The position numbers were made by a program, and so were the translations under genes. From Umezawaea beigongshangensis (GTDB taxonomy: Bacteria; Actinomycetota; Actinomycetes; Mycobacteriales; Pseudonocardiaceae), in NCBI RefSeq assembly GCF_016464305.1, contig NZ_JAEIOJ010000008.1:6870-70869 (forward strand): a stretch of 64,000 nucleotides of DNA, read 5' to 3'. Below the pieces are notes generated by a model. That model was not told the DNA's origin, did not search any database, and saw only the letters and a program-made list of their open reading frames with translations. Of this stretch, positions 33,921 through 41,119 are shown piece after piece (the first letter of the stretch is position 1; every line of letters starts with the position of its first letter).

Positions 33921-34823
33921 TCAGCTCCTCACCGTCGGCGGGGTCCGGAAGGACCGCGCCACTCGCGACCAGGGCGTGAGCCCCCGGTCGACCCGGTCCG
34001 CGGCGCCGAAGGCGCGTTCCAGGTAGTACTGCCCCACGCTGGCGACGCTCACGACGATCATGTACCAGGCCGCCGCGGCGAGCAGCGTCTCCATGATCTC
34101 CAGGTTGCGGGAGGAGATGTTGTTGGCGGCGTGGATCAGCTCCAGGAAGCCGATCACCGACGCCATCGACGTGCCCTTGAGCATGTTGATGAAGTCGTTG
34201 CCGGTGGGCGGGATGATCACCCGCATCGCCTGCGGCAGCACGACCCTGCGCAGGGTCGTCGCGGGGGTCATGCCGATCGCCTTGGCCGCCTCCAGCTGAC
34301 CGGGGTCGACGCTGTTGAGCCCGGCGCGCACGATCTCGGCCATGTAGGCGCTCTCGTTGAGCCCCAGACCCAGCAGGGCCGCGACGAACGCCGTGATCAG
34401 CGCGTTGGTCGGGGTGTCGATCAGGTGCGCGTCGGTGAACGGGATCGGCACGGAGATGGTCTTGAAGACCAGCGCCAGGTTGTACCAGAGCAGGATCTGC
34501 AGCAGCACGGGCACACCGCGGAAGATCCAGATGTAGACCCAGGCGACCCAGCGGGCGACCGGGTTGGCCGAGCGGCGCATCAGCGCCACCACCACGCCCA
34601 GCACGACCGCCGCCGCCTGCGCCACCACCGCGAGGACGACGGTGTTCACCAGTCCGTCGATCATCACGTCGGCGCTGAAGAACCCCGGCACGTCCTCGTA
34701 GAGGATCTGCGCGTCGGCCATCGCGCTGCCCAGCCCGACGAGCAGGGCGAGGATGACGACGCCGCTGACCCAGCGCCCCCAGTGCCGCAGGGGGACGACG
34801 GGCACGTCCTCAGGCAGCGCCAT
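33921..34823 (-). CDS. Polar amino acid ABC transporter permease
   Basis: 300 residues. HisM/GlnP-type permease with the conserved EAA region VDPGQLEAAKAIGMTPATTLRRVVLPQAMRVIIPP and several membrane segments. The N-terminal extra segment (~15-45) precedes the usual core. It starts 14 bp inside the end of the binding-protein gene. A single permease suggests a homodimer. Confidence 0.93.
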   Translation of the reverse strand: MALPEDVPVVPLRHWGRWVSGVVILALLVGLGSAMADAQILYEDVPGFFSADVMIDGLVNTVVLAVVAQAAAVVLGVVVALMRRSANPVARWVAWVYIWIFRGVPVLLQILLWYNLALVFKTISVPIPFTDAHLIDTPTNALITAFVAALLGLGLNESAYMAEIVRAGLNSVDPGQLEAAKAIGMTPATTLRRVVLPQAMRVIIPPTGNDFINMLKGTSMASVIGFLELIHAANNISSRNLEIMETLLAAAAWYMIVVSVASVGQYYLERAFGAADRVDRGLTPWSRVARSFRTPPTVRS

Positions 34824-35745
34824 TGATCGTCACCTCGGTGATCGCGCCCCTGGACACGTCCCACGCGTCGAGGATCTTGCCGTAGGTGCCGTCGTCCACG
34901 AGCGACTGGAGCGCCGCCTTCAGCGACTGCGAGAGCTGCGGGGCGTCCTTGCCGACGCCGATGCCGTAGGGGCCGCCCTTGATCGGCTCGGAGTCGACGA
35001 CCTCGAAGTACTCGCCGTCGCCCGCGGTCTTGGCGACGTAGACGGCGGTGGGCAGGTCGTTGAGGATGGCCGTGACGCGGCCGGTGCGCAGCTGGTTCTG
35101 GTTCTGGGTGTCGCTGTCGGTGGAGGTGATGGTGACCTCGCCCCTGCCCGCCTGCGTGCAGGTCGCGCTCTGCTCCCTGGCGAACTCCTCCTGGCTGGTG
35201 CCCAGGTTCACCGCGACGGACTTGCCGCACAGGTCGTCGGGCCCGCTCACGCCGTCCGGGTTGCCCTTCTGGACCATGATCGTGATGCCGGAGGTGAAGT
35301 AGTCGACGAAGTCGATCGCCTGCTGGCGCTCGGGGGTGTCGTTCATCGCGGCCATCGTGATGTCGATGCGCCCGGACTGCAGGCTCGTGATGAGCGAGCT
35401 GAACGCCATGTCGCTGTACTCGACCTCCAGCCCCAGCTTGGCCGCGACGGCCTTCGCGAGGTCCACCTCCGACCCGACGGGCGTCGTGCCGTCGGCGGCG
35501 TAGAAGTTGTTCGGCGGGTTCTGCACGTTCGAGCCGACCCGCAGCACGCCCGCGGAGGCGATCTGCGGCGGGAGGCCGGCCGCGAGCGCGTCGTCCTTCG
35601 TCACGGCGGAGACGATCGACTCCGTCTGCGGGAGGTCGTCGGTCCCCGCTCCCCCCGACGGCGCCGCGCCGTCCCCTCCCCCGCCGCCGCAGGCCACGAG
35701 CAGCGAGAACATCAGGGCGACCGGCGCGATCCTGCGTGGTGACAC
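34810..35745 (-). CDS. Polar amino acid-binding lipoprotein
   Basis: 311 residues from GTG 35745 (GGGAG six bases upstream). Lipobox ...SLLVACGGGG. Family 3 solute-binding fold: LRVGSNVQNPPNNFYAADGTTPVGSEVDLAKAVAAKLGLEVEYSDMAFSSLITSLQSGRIDI, TPERQQAIDFVDYFTSG, GIGVGKDAPQLSQSLKAAL. It delivers an amino acid or opine-like ligand to the permease. First gene of the operon that ends with the PLP-enzyme/regulator fusion. Confidence 0.92.
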   Translation of the reverse strand: MSPRRIAPVALMFSLLVACGGGGGDGAAPSGGAGTDDLPQTESIVSAVTKDDALAAGLPPQIASAGVLRVGSNVQNPPNNFYAADGTTPVGSEVDLAKAVAAKLGLEVEYSDMAFSSLITSLQSGRIDITMAAMNDTPERQQAIDFVDYFTSGITIMVQKGNPDGVSGPDDLCGKSVAVNLGTSQEEFAREQSATCTQAGRGEVTITSTDSDTQNQNQLRTGRVTAILNDLPTAVYVAKTAGDGEYFEVVDSEPIKGGPYGIGVGKDAPQLSQSLKAALQSLVDDGTYGKILDAWDVSRGAITEVTINGAA

Positions 35746-35789
35746 GGGAGCTCCCAACGGCTGGCGGAACTGGTTGGGACGGAAAGCTA

Positions 35790-35826
35790 CAACAAAGTGT
35801 TGAAGAGGTCCATGAAAAGTTGAAGA
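35790..35826. promoter_or_regulatory. Candidate regulator sites between the ABC operon and trxA
   Basis: The inverted repeat CAACA-AAG-TGTTG (35790-35802) overlaps the first of two TTGAAGA direct repeats (35800 and 35820, 20 bp apart, about two helical turns). This fits a dimer-binding site in the operon promoter region. The fused HTH protein is the natural candidate. Inference only. Confidence 0.4.
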
Positions 35827-35832
35827 CCGCGG

Positions 35833-35858
35833 GGAATCTCCGGGTGTTCCTGATCGTT
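35833..35858 (+). promoter_or_regulatory. Sigma-R type promoter of trxA
   Basis: GGAAT, exactly 18 bp, then GTT: the established SigR (SigH) thiol-stress promoter pattern. It lies 42 bp before the trxA ATG. Confidence 0.75.
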
Positions 35859-35900
35859 CTAGCGGGTAGCCAGGACAACACCGTCTAGCTAGGAGGACAC

Positions 35901-36296
35901 ATGGCCACCGTTGAGCTGACCACGGAGAACTTCGACGAGGTGGTCGGCGGCTCCACCATGGTCCTCGTCGACTTCTGGGCCGACTGGTGCGGTCCGTGCA
36001 AGCAGTTCGCCCCGGTCTTCGAGAAGTCGTCGGAGGAGCACGGCGACGTCGTGTTCGGCAAGGTCGACACGGAGGACCAGCAGCAGCTCGCCGGTGCCTT
36101 CGGCATCCGGTCGATCCCCACGCTGATGATCGTCCGCGACGGCGTGGTGCTCTACTCCGAGCCCGGCGCGCTGCCCCAGCCCGCGCTGGAGGAGCTGATC
36201 CAGAAGGCGCGCGAGGTCGACATGGACGAGGTGCACGCGAAGATCGCCGAGGCGCAGGCCGAGGAGGCCGAGAACCAGGCGAAGACCGCCCAGTAG
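35901..36296 (+). CDS. trxA: Thioredoxin
   Basis: 131 residues. Catalytic WCGPC at 29-33 in VLVDFWADWCGPCKQFAPVFE, cis-Pro in IRSIPTLMIVRDG. The last ~30 residues (EVHAKIAEAQAEEAENQAKTAQ) are a charged helical tail beyond the normal 105-110 residue fold. It reduces protein disulfides in the cytoplasm. AGGAGG ribosome site. The promoter is of sigma-R type, so induction by disulfide stress is expected. Confidence 0.95.
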   Translation: MATVELTTENFDEVVGGSTMVLVDFWADWCGPCKQFAPVFEKSSEEHGDVVFGKVDTEDQQQLAGAFGIRSIPTLMIVRDGVVLYSEPGALPQPALEELIQKAREVDMDEVHAKIAEAQAEEAENQAKTAQ

Positions 36297-36310
36297 CCAG
36301 GACCGCCCGA

Positions 36311-36355
36311 CGCGACGGGGCCCGCCGGAGACGATCTCCGGCGGGCCCCGTCGCG
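36311..36355. terminator. Terminator between trxA and YihY gene
   Basis: A perfect ~21-bp stem (arm core GACGGGGCCCGCCGGAGA) with a CGA loop, between convergent genes. Confidence 0.9.
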
Positions 36356-36370
36356 CGTGGTGGACCGGGG

Positions 36371-37348
36371 TCAGGCCCGGCCCTCGTCGTCCATGGCCCT
36401 GGTGTCGCGCGGCGGCGCGACCGGGTCGTGGTCGGGTGACTGGCCCTGCTCGATGCGACGGCCGCGTTCCAGCTCGGCGTCGAACTCCGCGCCCAGCAGG
36501 ATCACGATGTTCGAGATCCACAACCACACCAGGAACACGATGATGCCGGCCAGGGAGCCGTAGGTCTTGTTGTAGGAGCCGAAGTTCGCGACGTAGAACG
36601 CGAACCCGGCCGACGCGAGGATCCAGAGCAGCACGGCGAGGAACCCGCCCGGCGTGACCCACAGGAAGCTCGGCTGCCGCACGTTCGGCGAGGCCCAGTA
36701 CAGCAGGCCGATCGCCCCGCTCACCAGCAGCAGCACGACGGGCCACTTGGCGATGTCCCACACGGTCACCACGGTCTGCCCCAGGCCCAGCCACTCCCCG
36801 ACCTGATCGGCCACGCCACCGCTGAGGACGACGCCGACCGCGCCGAGCGCGAGCATGACCACGACCGCCAGGGTCAGCCCGATGCGCAGCGGGATCACCT
36901 TCCAGAACGGGCGTCCCTCCTCGACGTCGTAGACGGAGTTCGCGGCCCGCATGAACGCGCCGACGTACCCGGAGGCGGACCACAGGGCCGCCAGCAGACC
37001 GATGACGGCCAGCGGTCCGGCGATCGACGAGCTCTTCTGGAGCTCGGTGATCGCGTTGACGATCAGGTTGCGCGCGTCACCGGGCACGACGGCGGTGATC
37101 TGGTCCACCAGGGCCTGGGTGGTCGACTGCCCCATCAGGCCGACCAGGGTGGTGAGCACCAGGATCGCGGGGAACAGCGACAGCACCGCGTAGTAGGTCA
37201 GCGCGGCGGCCCAGTCGGTGAGGTTGTCGTCGGAGAACTCCTTGACCGTGCGCTTGAGCACGGCCCACCACGATCGCTTGGACAGGGCCGTCGGCGACGA
37301 CGGCTCGTCGTCCGCTCTCGTCTCGTCCCGGTGTGCGTGCGCGGGCAT
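36371..37348 (-). CDS. YihY/BrkB family inner membrane protein
   Basis: 325 residues with six hydrophobic segments. Family motifs: WAAALTYYAVLSLFPAILVL, GYVGAFMRAANSVYDVEEGRPFWK, GSLAGIIVFLVWLWISNIVILLGAEFDAELERGR. Formerly called ribonuclease BN in error; real function unknown. ATG 37348 follows AGAGGA. Divergent from the DUF1469 operon, with stress-type promoter motifs between. Confidence 0.9.
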   Translation of the reverse strand: MPAHAHRDETRADDEPSSPTALSKRSWWAVLKRTVKEFSDDNLTDWAAALTYYAVLSLFPAILVLTTLVGLMGQSTTQALVDQITAVVPGDARNLIVNAITELQKSSSIAGPLAVIGLLAALWSASGYVGAFMRAANSVYDVEEGRPFWKVIPLRIGLTLAVVVMLALGAVGVVLSGGVADQVGEWLGLGQTVVTVWDIAKWPVVLLLVSGAIGLLYWASPNVRQPSFLWVTPGGFLAVLLWILASAGFAFYVANFGSYNKTYGSLAGIIVFLVWLWISNIVILLGAEFDAELERGRRIEQGQSPDHDPVAPPRDTRAMDDEGRA

Positions 37349-37420
37349 CGTCACGTCCTCTCGCGGTGGGGATGGTCCCGGTTACCCGTTTCTGCTGGCG
37401 GCAAGCGCGCAGGCGCGGTG

Positions 37421-37445
37421 GTTGCCGGTGCCTGGTCGCGGGTAG
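37421..37445 (+). promoter_or_regulatory. SigB/SigF-like promoter
   Basis: GTTG, 15 bp, GGGTAG: close to the GTTT-N15-GGGTAT pattern of actinobacterial general-stress sigma factors, 34 bp before the DUF1469 gene. Confidence 0.45.
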
Positions 37446-37478
37446 TCACCGGGCAGGGGAGCGAGAGAGGAGACGGTG

Positions 37479-37883
37479 ATGAGTCACGTCACCACCGATC
37501 GGGACGTGTCCACGGGCCAACTGGTGAGTCAGCTCACCGAGCAGGTCAGCAGACTGGCGCGCGAGGAGATCAAGCTCGCCGTGTCCGAGGTGCAGACCAA
37601 GGGGAAGCGGGTCGGCGTGGGAGCCGGCCTGTTCGGCGGCGCCGGTGTGCTGGCCTGGTTCGGCGGCATGTCGCTGGTCGCCGGGATCGTGCTGCTGCTC
37701 GCCACCGTGCTGGAGCCGTGGGCCGCCGCGTTCGTCGTGGCCGCCGTGATCTTCGTGCTCGCCGGAATCCTCGCGCTGCTCGGCAAGAAGCAGGTCCAGA
37801 AGGGCTCACCTCCGGTGCCCGAGCAGGCCATCGACGGCGTCAAGCGCGACATCGCGACCGTCAAGGAGGGCGCGCACCGATGA
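37479..37883 (+). CDS. DUF1469 (phage-holin-family-like) membrane protein
   Basis: 134 residues. An N-terminal amphipathic region (GQLVSQLTEQVSRLAREEIKLA) is followed by two membrane segments (~45-70, 78-100). Named Phage_holin_3_6 by sequence but chromosomal copies are not lysis proteins; they occur in osmotic and general stress clusters. First of three overlapping genes (stop overlaps next ATG as ATGA). Confidence 0.85.
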   Translation: MSHVTTDRDVSTGQLVSQLTEQVSRLAREEIKLAVSEVQTKGKRVGVGAGLFGGAGVLAWFGGMSLVAGIVLLLATVLEPWAAAFVVAAVIFVLAGILALLGKKQVQKGSPPVPEQAIDGVKRDIATVKEGAHR

Positions 37884-38215
37884 GCGAGAAGAAGACCGAT
37901 CCGATTCCCGACGACCCGGAGACGCTGCGACTCGACATCGAGCTGACGCGCGAGGAGCTGGGGCAGACCGTCGAGGAGCTCGTGCACCGGCTCGACGTGC
38001 CGGCGCGCGTCAAGGAGCAGGCGTACGAGAAGGTCGAGCAGCTCAAGGGGCAGACGCACGAGACGGTGGGCCTGCTCAAGGAGAAGACCGGTGAGGCCAG
38101 GGCGCGGACCGAGGAGGTCCTGAACCGGGCTCCCGGCGGTCCGCGTCCCGTTCTGATCGGGGTCGGCGTGCTGCTCGCCGCGCTGGTCGCCTGGATGATC
38201 GGGAGGAACCGGTGA
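37880..38215 (+). CDS. DUF3618 protein
   Basis: 111 residues. DUF3618 core LRLDIELTREELGQTVEELVHRLDVPARVKEQ, then a helical stretch and one C-terminal membrane segment (VLIGVGVLLAALVAWMIG). Function unknown. Coupled on both sides (ATGA, GTGA) to DUF1469 and DUF4235 proteins, so the three probably act as a membrane complex. Confidence 0.85.
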   Translation: MSEKKTDPIPDDPETLRLDIELTREELGQTVEELVHRLDVPARVKEQAYEKVEQLKGQTHETVGLLKEKTGEARARTEEVLNRAPGGPRPVLIGVGVLLAALVAWMIGRNR

Positions 38216-38493
38216 CGAAGTTCCTCTACCGGCCGCTCGGGATGGTGTTCGGCGTCCTCGGCGGCATCGCGGCCAGCGCCGTGTTCGGGCAGGTGTGGAA
38301 GCTGATCAGCGGCGACAAGGTCGCCCCGACGGCCACCCAGCGCGACCGCTCGTGGGGCGAGGTCCTCCTCGCGGCGGCCGTGCAGGGCGCGATCTTCGGG
38401 CTGGTGAAGGCGGCCATCGACCGCGGTGGCGCGACCGGCTTCGACAAGCTCACGGGCGAGTGGCCCGGCGACACGCAGGACGTCGACGGCTGA
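38212..38493 (+). CDS. DUF4235 protein
   Basis: 93 residues, GTG overlapping the previous stop. Two hydrophobic segments; FLYRPLGMVFGVLGGIAASAVFGQVWKLI is typical of DUF4235, with a VKAAIDRGGA motif near the end. Function unknown. Last gene before a strong terminator. Confidence 0.85.
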   Translation: MTKFLYRPLGMVFGVLGGIAASAVFGQVWKLISGDKVAPTATQRDRSWGEVLLAAAVQGAIFGLVKAAIDRGGATGFDKLTGEWPGDTQDVDG

Positions 38494-38512
38494 CGCCCGC
38501 TCCCCCGACCCG

Positions 38513-38558
38513 CCGTGAAGGCCGGTGACGCTCTCGCGAGCGTCACCGGCCTTCACGG
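38513..38558. terminator. Terminator of DUF1469-DUF3618-DUF4235 unit
   Basis: A perfect 21-bp stem (arm core GTGAAGGCCGGTGACGCTC) with TCGC loop. It reaches into the stop of the convergent small gene at 38553. Confidence 0.9.
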
Positions 38559-38831
38559 TCTGCGGAAGCTCCGGTCGCGCTCGCGGCGGGGCTGCTCCGC
38601 CGCCCGGCACCTGCGGCACAGGTGCGGCGGGCGCTCCTGCGGCTGACCGGTGGCGGCCGCCCACTCCGCGTCGGCCCACGGCACGTGCGGGAAGCGCAGC
38701 AGGTGCGCCCGGCTCAGCTGCACCCCGCACACCGTCTGGTTCGTCCCCGGACGCCACGCGTGGACGTCGCCGGTCGGCTGCCGGACGCCGTCTGCGTCGG
38801 TCCACGTGCTGGACGCCGCCACCGAGTCCAC
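38553..38831 (-). CDS. Small hypothetical protein with C-terminal CxxC
   Basis: 92 residues from GTG 38831 (GGAG upstream). It shows HAWRPGTNQTVCGVQLSRAHLLRFPHVPW and ends PHLCRRCRAAEQPRRERD. Spaced Cys residues (TVCGV, LCRRC) and His suggest a small zinc-binding fold. I do not recognise a named family. It lies 5 bp after the acidic small gene. Confidence 0.65.
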   Translation of the reverse strand: MDSVAASSTWTDADGVRQPTGDVHAWRPGTNQTVCGVQLSRAHLLRFPHVPWADAEWAAATGQPQERPPHLCRRCRAAEQPRRERDRSFRRP

Positions 38832-38836
38832 GTCCG

Positions 38837-39001
38837 CTACTCCGGTTGCTCGGTCTCGGCGTCCTCGCCCGCCTCGCGCCGCGCCCGGCGCTCGTCGTCG
38901 TCGAGGAACTGCTCGGCGTCGACGTCCAGGTCCGGCGGCTCCGGCGTGCCGGGTGGCTGCGGGGCGTCGCGGGTCAGTGGTTCGTCCTCGTGTGCGCTCA
39001 T
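38837..39001 (-). CDS. Small acidic hypothetical protein
   Basis: 54 residues, MSAHEDEPLTRDAPQPPG ... DAEQFLDDDERRARREAGED. Highly charged, Pro-rich, likely disordered. Upstream on the minus strand is GGAAACGGGTA, also found at 37381-37392 before the YihY gene. Coding status rests on position, codon pattern and coupling to the next gene. Confidence 0.5.
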   Translation of the reverse strand: MSAHEDEPLTRDAPQPPGTPEPPDLDVDAEQFLDDDERRARREAGEDAETEQPE

Positions 39002-39076
39002 GACGCGGGAGTACCCGTTTCCGGGGCGTCGGCACGGCGAAAGAGCCACTCGTGCGCGATCCGCACCCCGCACGCG

Positions 39077-39114
39077 CGCGGACGACCCGGCCCGCGTGGG
39101 CCGGGTCGTCCGCG
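39077..39114. terminator. Hairpin downstream of the minus-strand DUF3618 operon
   Basis: CGCGGACGACCCGGCCC pairs with its complement over a GCGT loop, 13 bp past the DUF3618 stop (39127) on the minus strand. Confidence 0.85.
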
Positions 39115-39126
39115 TGGTGTCGTGCG

Positions 39127-39801
39127 TCAGGAGCGCGCCTGGTGCTGGACGTTCTGCGCGGAGTCCTTCGCGCTGTCCGTCACCTGGCCGGCCGCTTCCC
39201 TCGCGTGCTGCTGGGTCGTGCCGACCGCGTCGGTGGCGGTCTGCTTGACCTCCTCGACGGCCTGCTGGAGCTGGCCGCCCACGTCCTCCTTCAGCCGGTC
39301 GACCGCCTCGCCGGCGGCCTCCTTGACCGGCTCCACGAACCCGCTGGCCCGCTCGGCGACCTGCTGCACCGCCTGCTGCTCGGCCCGCGTCTTCGGCAGC
39401 AACGAGGCCGCGAGAAGACCGGCACCGAAGGCGATGAGCCCGGCCGCCAGGGGGTTGCCCTGCGCCTGCTCGCGCGCCAGCTGCGGCGCGGCCTGCACCG
39501 CGCCCGCCGCCTGCTGCGCGGTCGACGTCACGGCGTCCGCCGCCTGGTGCGCCGTGGACGTGACCGCGTCGGCCGCGCCGTGCGCCCGGTCCTGCACGGC
39601 GGTGCTCGCCTGGTACGTCGTGTCGGTGGCAGTACCCATGACCCGCTCCCGCATGGTGGTGAACCGGTTGCGCACAGCTCTGGTCTTGCGTTCGGCGATG
39701 CGCTTCGGACTCGTGTGCTCGACCAACCGGTTGGTGTCCGCGACGAGTTCCGCGCGGGTCCGGTCGATCTCGTTCCTCAGCTCGTCGGGTGACGTGCCCA
39801 T
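39127..39801 (-). CDS. DUF3618 protein with long Ala-rich helical tail
   Basis: 224 residues from ATG 39801 (AAGGAGG upstream). DUF3618 start SPDELRNEIDRTRAELVADTNRL, then a long helical stretch of A/T/Q-rich repeats (AVTSTAHQAADAVTSTAQQA), one membrane segment (LAAGLIAFGAGLLAASLL) and a second helical tail (VKEAAGEAVDRLKEDVGGQLQQAVEEV). The tails resemble LEA/apolipoprotein-like amphipathic helices, often linked to membrane protection. It overlaps the upstream gene by 25 bp. Confidence 0.85.
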   Translation of the reverse strand: MGTSPDELRNEIDRTRAELVADTNRLVEHTSPKRIAERKTRAVRNRFTTMRERVMGTATDTTYQASTAVQDRAHGAADAVTSTAHQAADAVTSTAQQAAGAVQAAPQLAREQAQGNPLAAGLIAFGAGLLAASLLPKTRAEQQAVQQVAERASGFVEPVKEAAGEAVDRLKEDVGGQLQQAVEEVKQTATDAVGTTQQHAREAAGQVTDSAKDSAQNVQHQARS

Positions 39802-40187
39802 TCCGCGTCCTCCTTCAGGCTCTCGACGGTCTGCTCCGGCTTGGGCGAGACCTGCTTCATCCGGGCGCGGCCCGCCGTGAACAGCACGGCCCCCGCGATG
39901 CCCCACAGCACGGCCACGATCAGCGTGGCCCAGCCGAGGTCCATCACGTTCGCCAGCCCGTAGGCCAGCGCGAAGCTCAGCAGCAGCGCGGTCATGTAGC
40001 CCGCGAACCCCGCCCCGCCGAGCATCCCGGCGGCCTTGCCCGCCTTGACGGCCTCCTCGCGGAGCTCCACCTTGGCCAGTTCCAGCTCCTGGCGCATCAA
40101 CCGCGACAGGTCGGACGTCAGCTCACCGACGATCTGTCCCAGCGACTGGTCGTCCTGGCGCGGCAGACCGGTTTCAGGGCTGGACAT
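39777..40187 (-). CDS. DUF1469 (phage-holin-family-like) membrane protein, second copy
   Basis: 136 residues from ATG 40187 (GGAGGTG upstream). SLGQIVGELTSDLSRLMRQELELAKVELREEA is the same amphipathic start as in the copy at 37479; two membrane segments follow. Overlaps genes on both sides. A paralogue of the plus-strand protein in a parallel three-gene set. Confidence 0.87.
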   Translation of the reverse strand: MSSPETGLPRQDDQSLGQIVGELTSDLSRLMRQELELAKVELREEAVKAGKAAGMLGGAGFAGYMTALLLSFALAYGLANVMDLGWATLIVAVLWGIAGAVLFTAGRARMKQVSPKPEQTVESLKEDAEWARHPTS

Positions 40188-40914
40188 GCGGCACACCTCC
40201 ACCGGGCATCTCGGGCCGTCGGAACGGCGTGGTCTCGGGAGCGGGCGGTGCCAGCGGGTCGGACGGCGGGCCCGCGACGACGGGCGGCGCGGTCACCGGG
40301 ACGGCCGGCGGCGGAAGGGTGCCGGCCGTCGTCGGGGGCGTCACCGTGCCGTGCATGGACGCGGGGTTCGTCGGCAGCGGGGCCGGCGGGCGCGGTGCGC
40401 TCGTCCCACCACCGCCGCCGGACGCGCTCTTCACGACCCGGCCCGCCAGGAACCCCGCGACGGCCGCGCCGAGGAGGAACGCTCCCGGCTTGCGCCGCGC
40501 GAAGTCCGTGGCGGAGTCGACCGCTCCGCGCACACCGCGCTCGTCCAGGAAACCGGCCGCCTGGCGACCCGAGTCGGCCACCTGGCGCAGCGCGCCGGTG
40601 GCCGGGGAGTCCGGCGATCCGTTGTCCGCCATGGAGGAGAGCTCGTCGGCCAGGCCGCGCAGTCCTCTCGCGACCCTCTTGGCCTGCTCCTCCGCCTCTT
40701 CGGCGAGTCGGCTCGTCGCGTCGCTCACGACGTTCTTGACCTGTCGGCTCGCCTCGTGGGCGACGTGGCCCACCTGCTCCTGCGCGGTGGACGCCACCTC
40801 CGTCGCGGCGTGCTTCGCGTCGTGCGCGACAGCGGTGGCCTCGTGCTGGGCGGTCTGCGCCGTGGCGCTCGCCTTGCTCTCCGGTCCGGTGGACCGGCTG
40901 TCGATGTCCGTCAC
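40174..40914 (-). CDS. Helical membrane-associated protein with Pro-rich tail
   Basis: 246 residues from GTG 40914 (GAGGAG upstream). The first ~80 residues are Ala-rich amphipathic helix (SATAQTAQHEATAVAHDAKHAATEVASTAQ), then DELSSMADNGSPDSPATGALRQVADSGRQAAGFLDERG, a hydrophobic segment (AFLLGAAVAGFLAGRVVKSAS) and a Pro-rich C-terminus. Similar proteins occur with DUF3618/DUF1469 genes. First gene of this minus-strand set. Confidence 0.8.
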   Translation of the reverse strand: MTDIDSRSTGPESKASATAQTAQHEATAVAHDAKHAATEVASTAQEQVGHVAHEASRQVKNVVSDATSRLAEEAEEQAKRVARGLRGLADELSSMADNGSPDSPATGALRQVADSGRQAAGFLDERGVRGAVDSATDFARRKPGAFLLGAAVAGFLAGRVVKSASGGGGGTSAPRPPAPLPTNPASMHGTVTPPTTAGTLPPPAVPVTAPPVVAGPPSDPLAPPAPETTPFRRPEMPGGGVPHVQP

Positions 40915-41075
40915 CGGTTGACTCCTCGTCAGTGTTCGCCACTTGCTCGCTCCACCAACTACCCCGCTGGGCACGAAGTAATCACGTCCCGACCAGGTGT
41001 TTTTCACCCGGTACCACGGGTTTTGACCCGACCTGGGCGGGTACTCGCGCGCACCCGTGTGCCGACGCGACGATG

Positions 41076-41102
41076 CCCCGATCGGGGGTAGTCCGATCGG
41101 GG
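41076..41102 (-). terminator. Terminator of the LacI regulator gene
   Basis: CCCCGATCGG and CCGATCGGGG form a perfect 10-bp stem with a GGGTAGT loop, just past the stop at 41120. The rest of 40915-41119 holds no gene. Confidence 0.7.
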
Positions 41103-41119
41103 CTGAGGGTTCGAGAAGA

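Noticed and set aside
37479-40187. Holin-family names suggesting a prophage
   Set aside because: No other phage genes; DUF1469 proteins with DUF3618 neighbours are ordinary chromosomal stress genes in actinobacteria.
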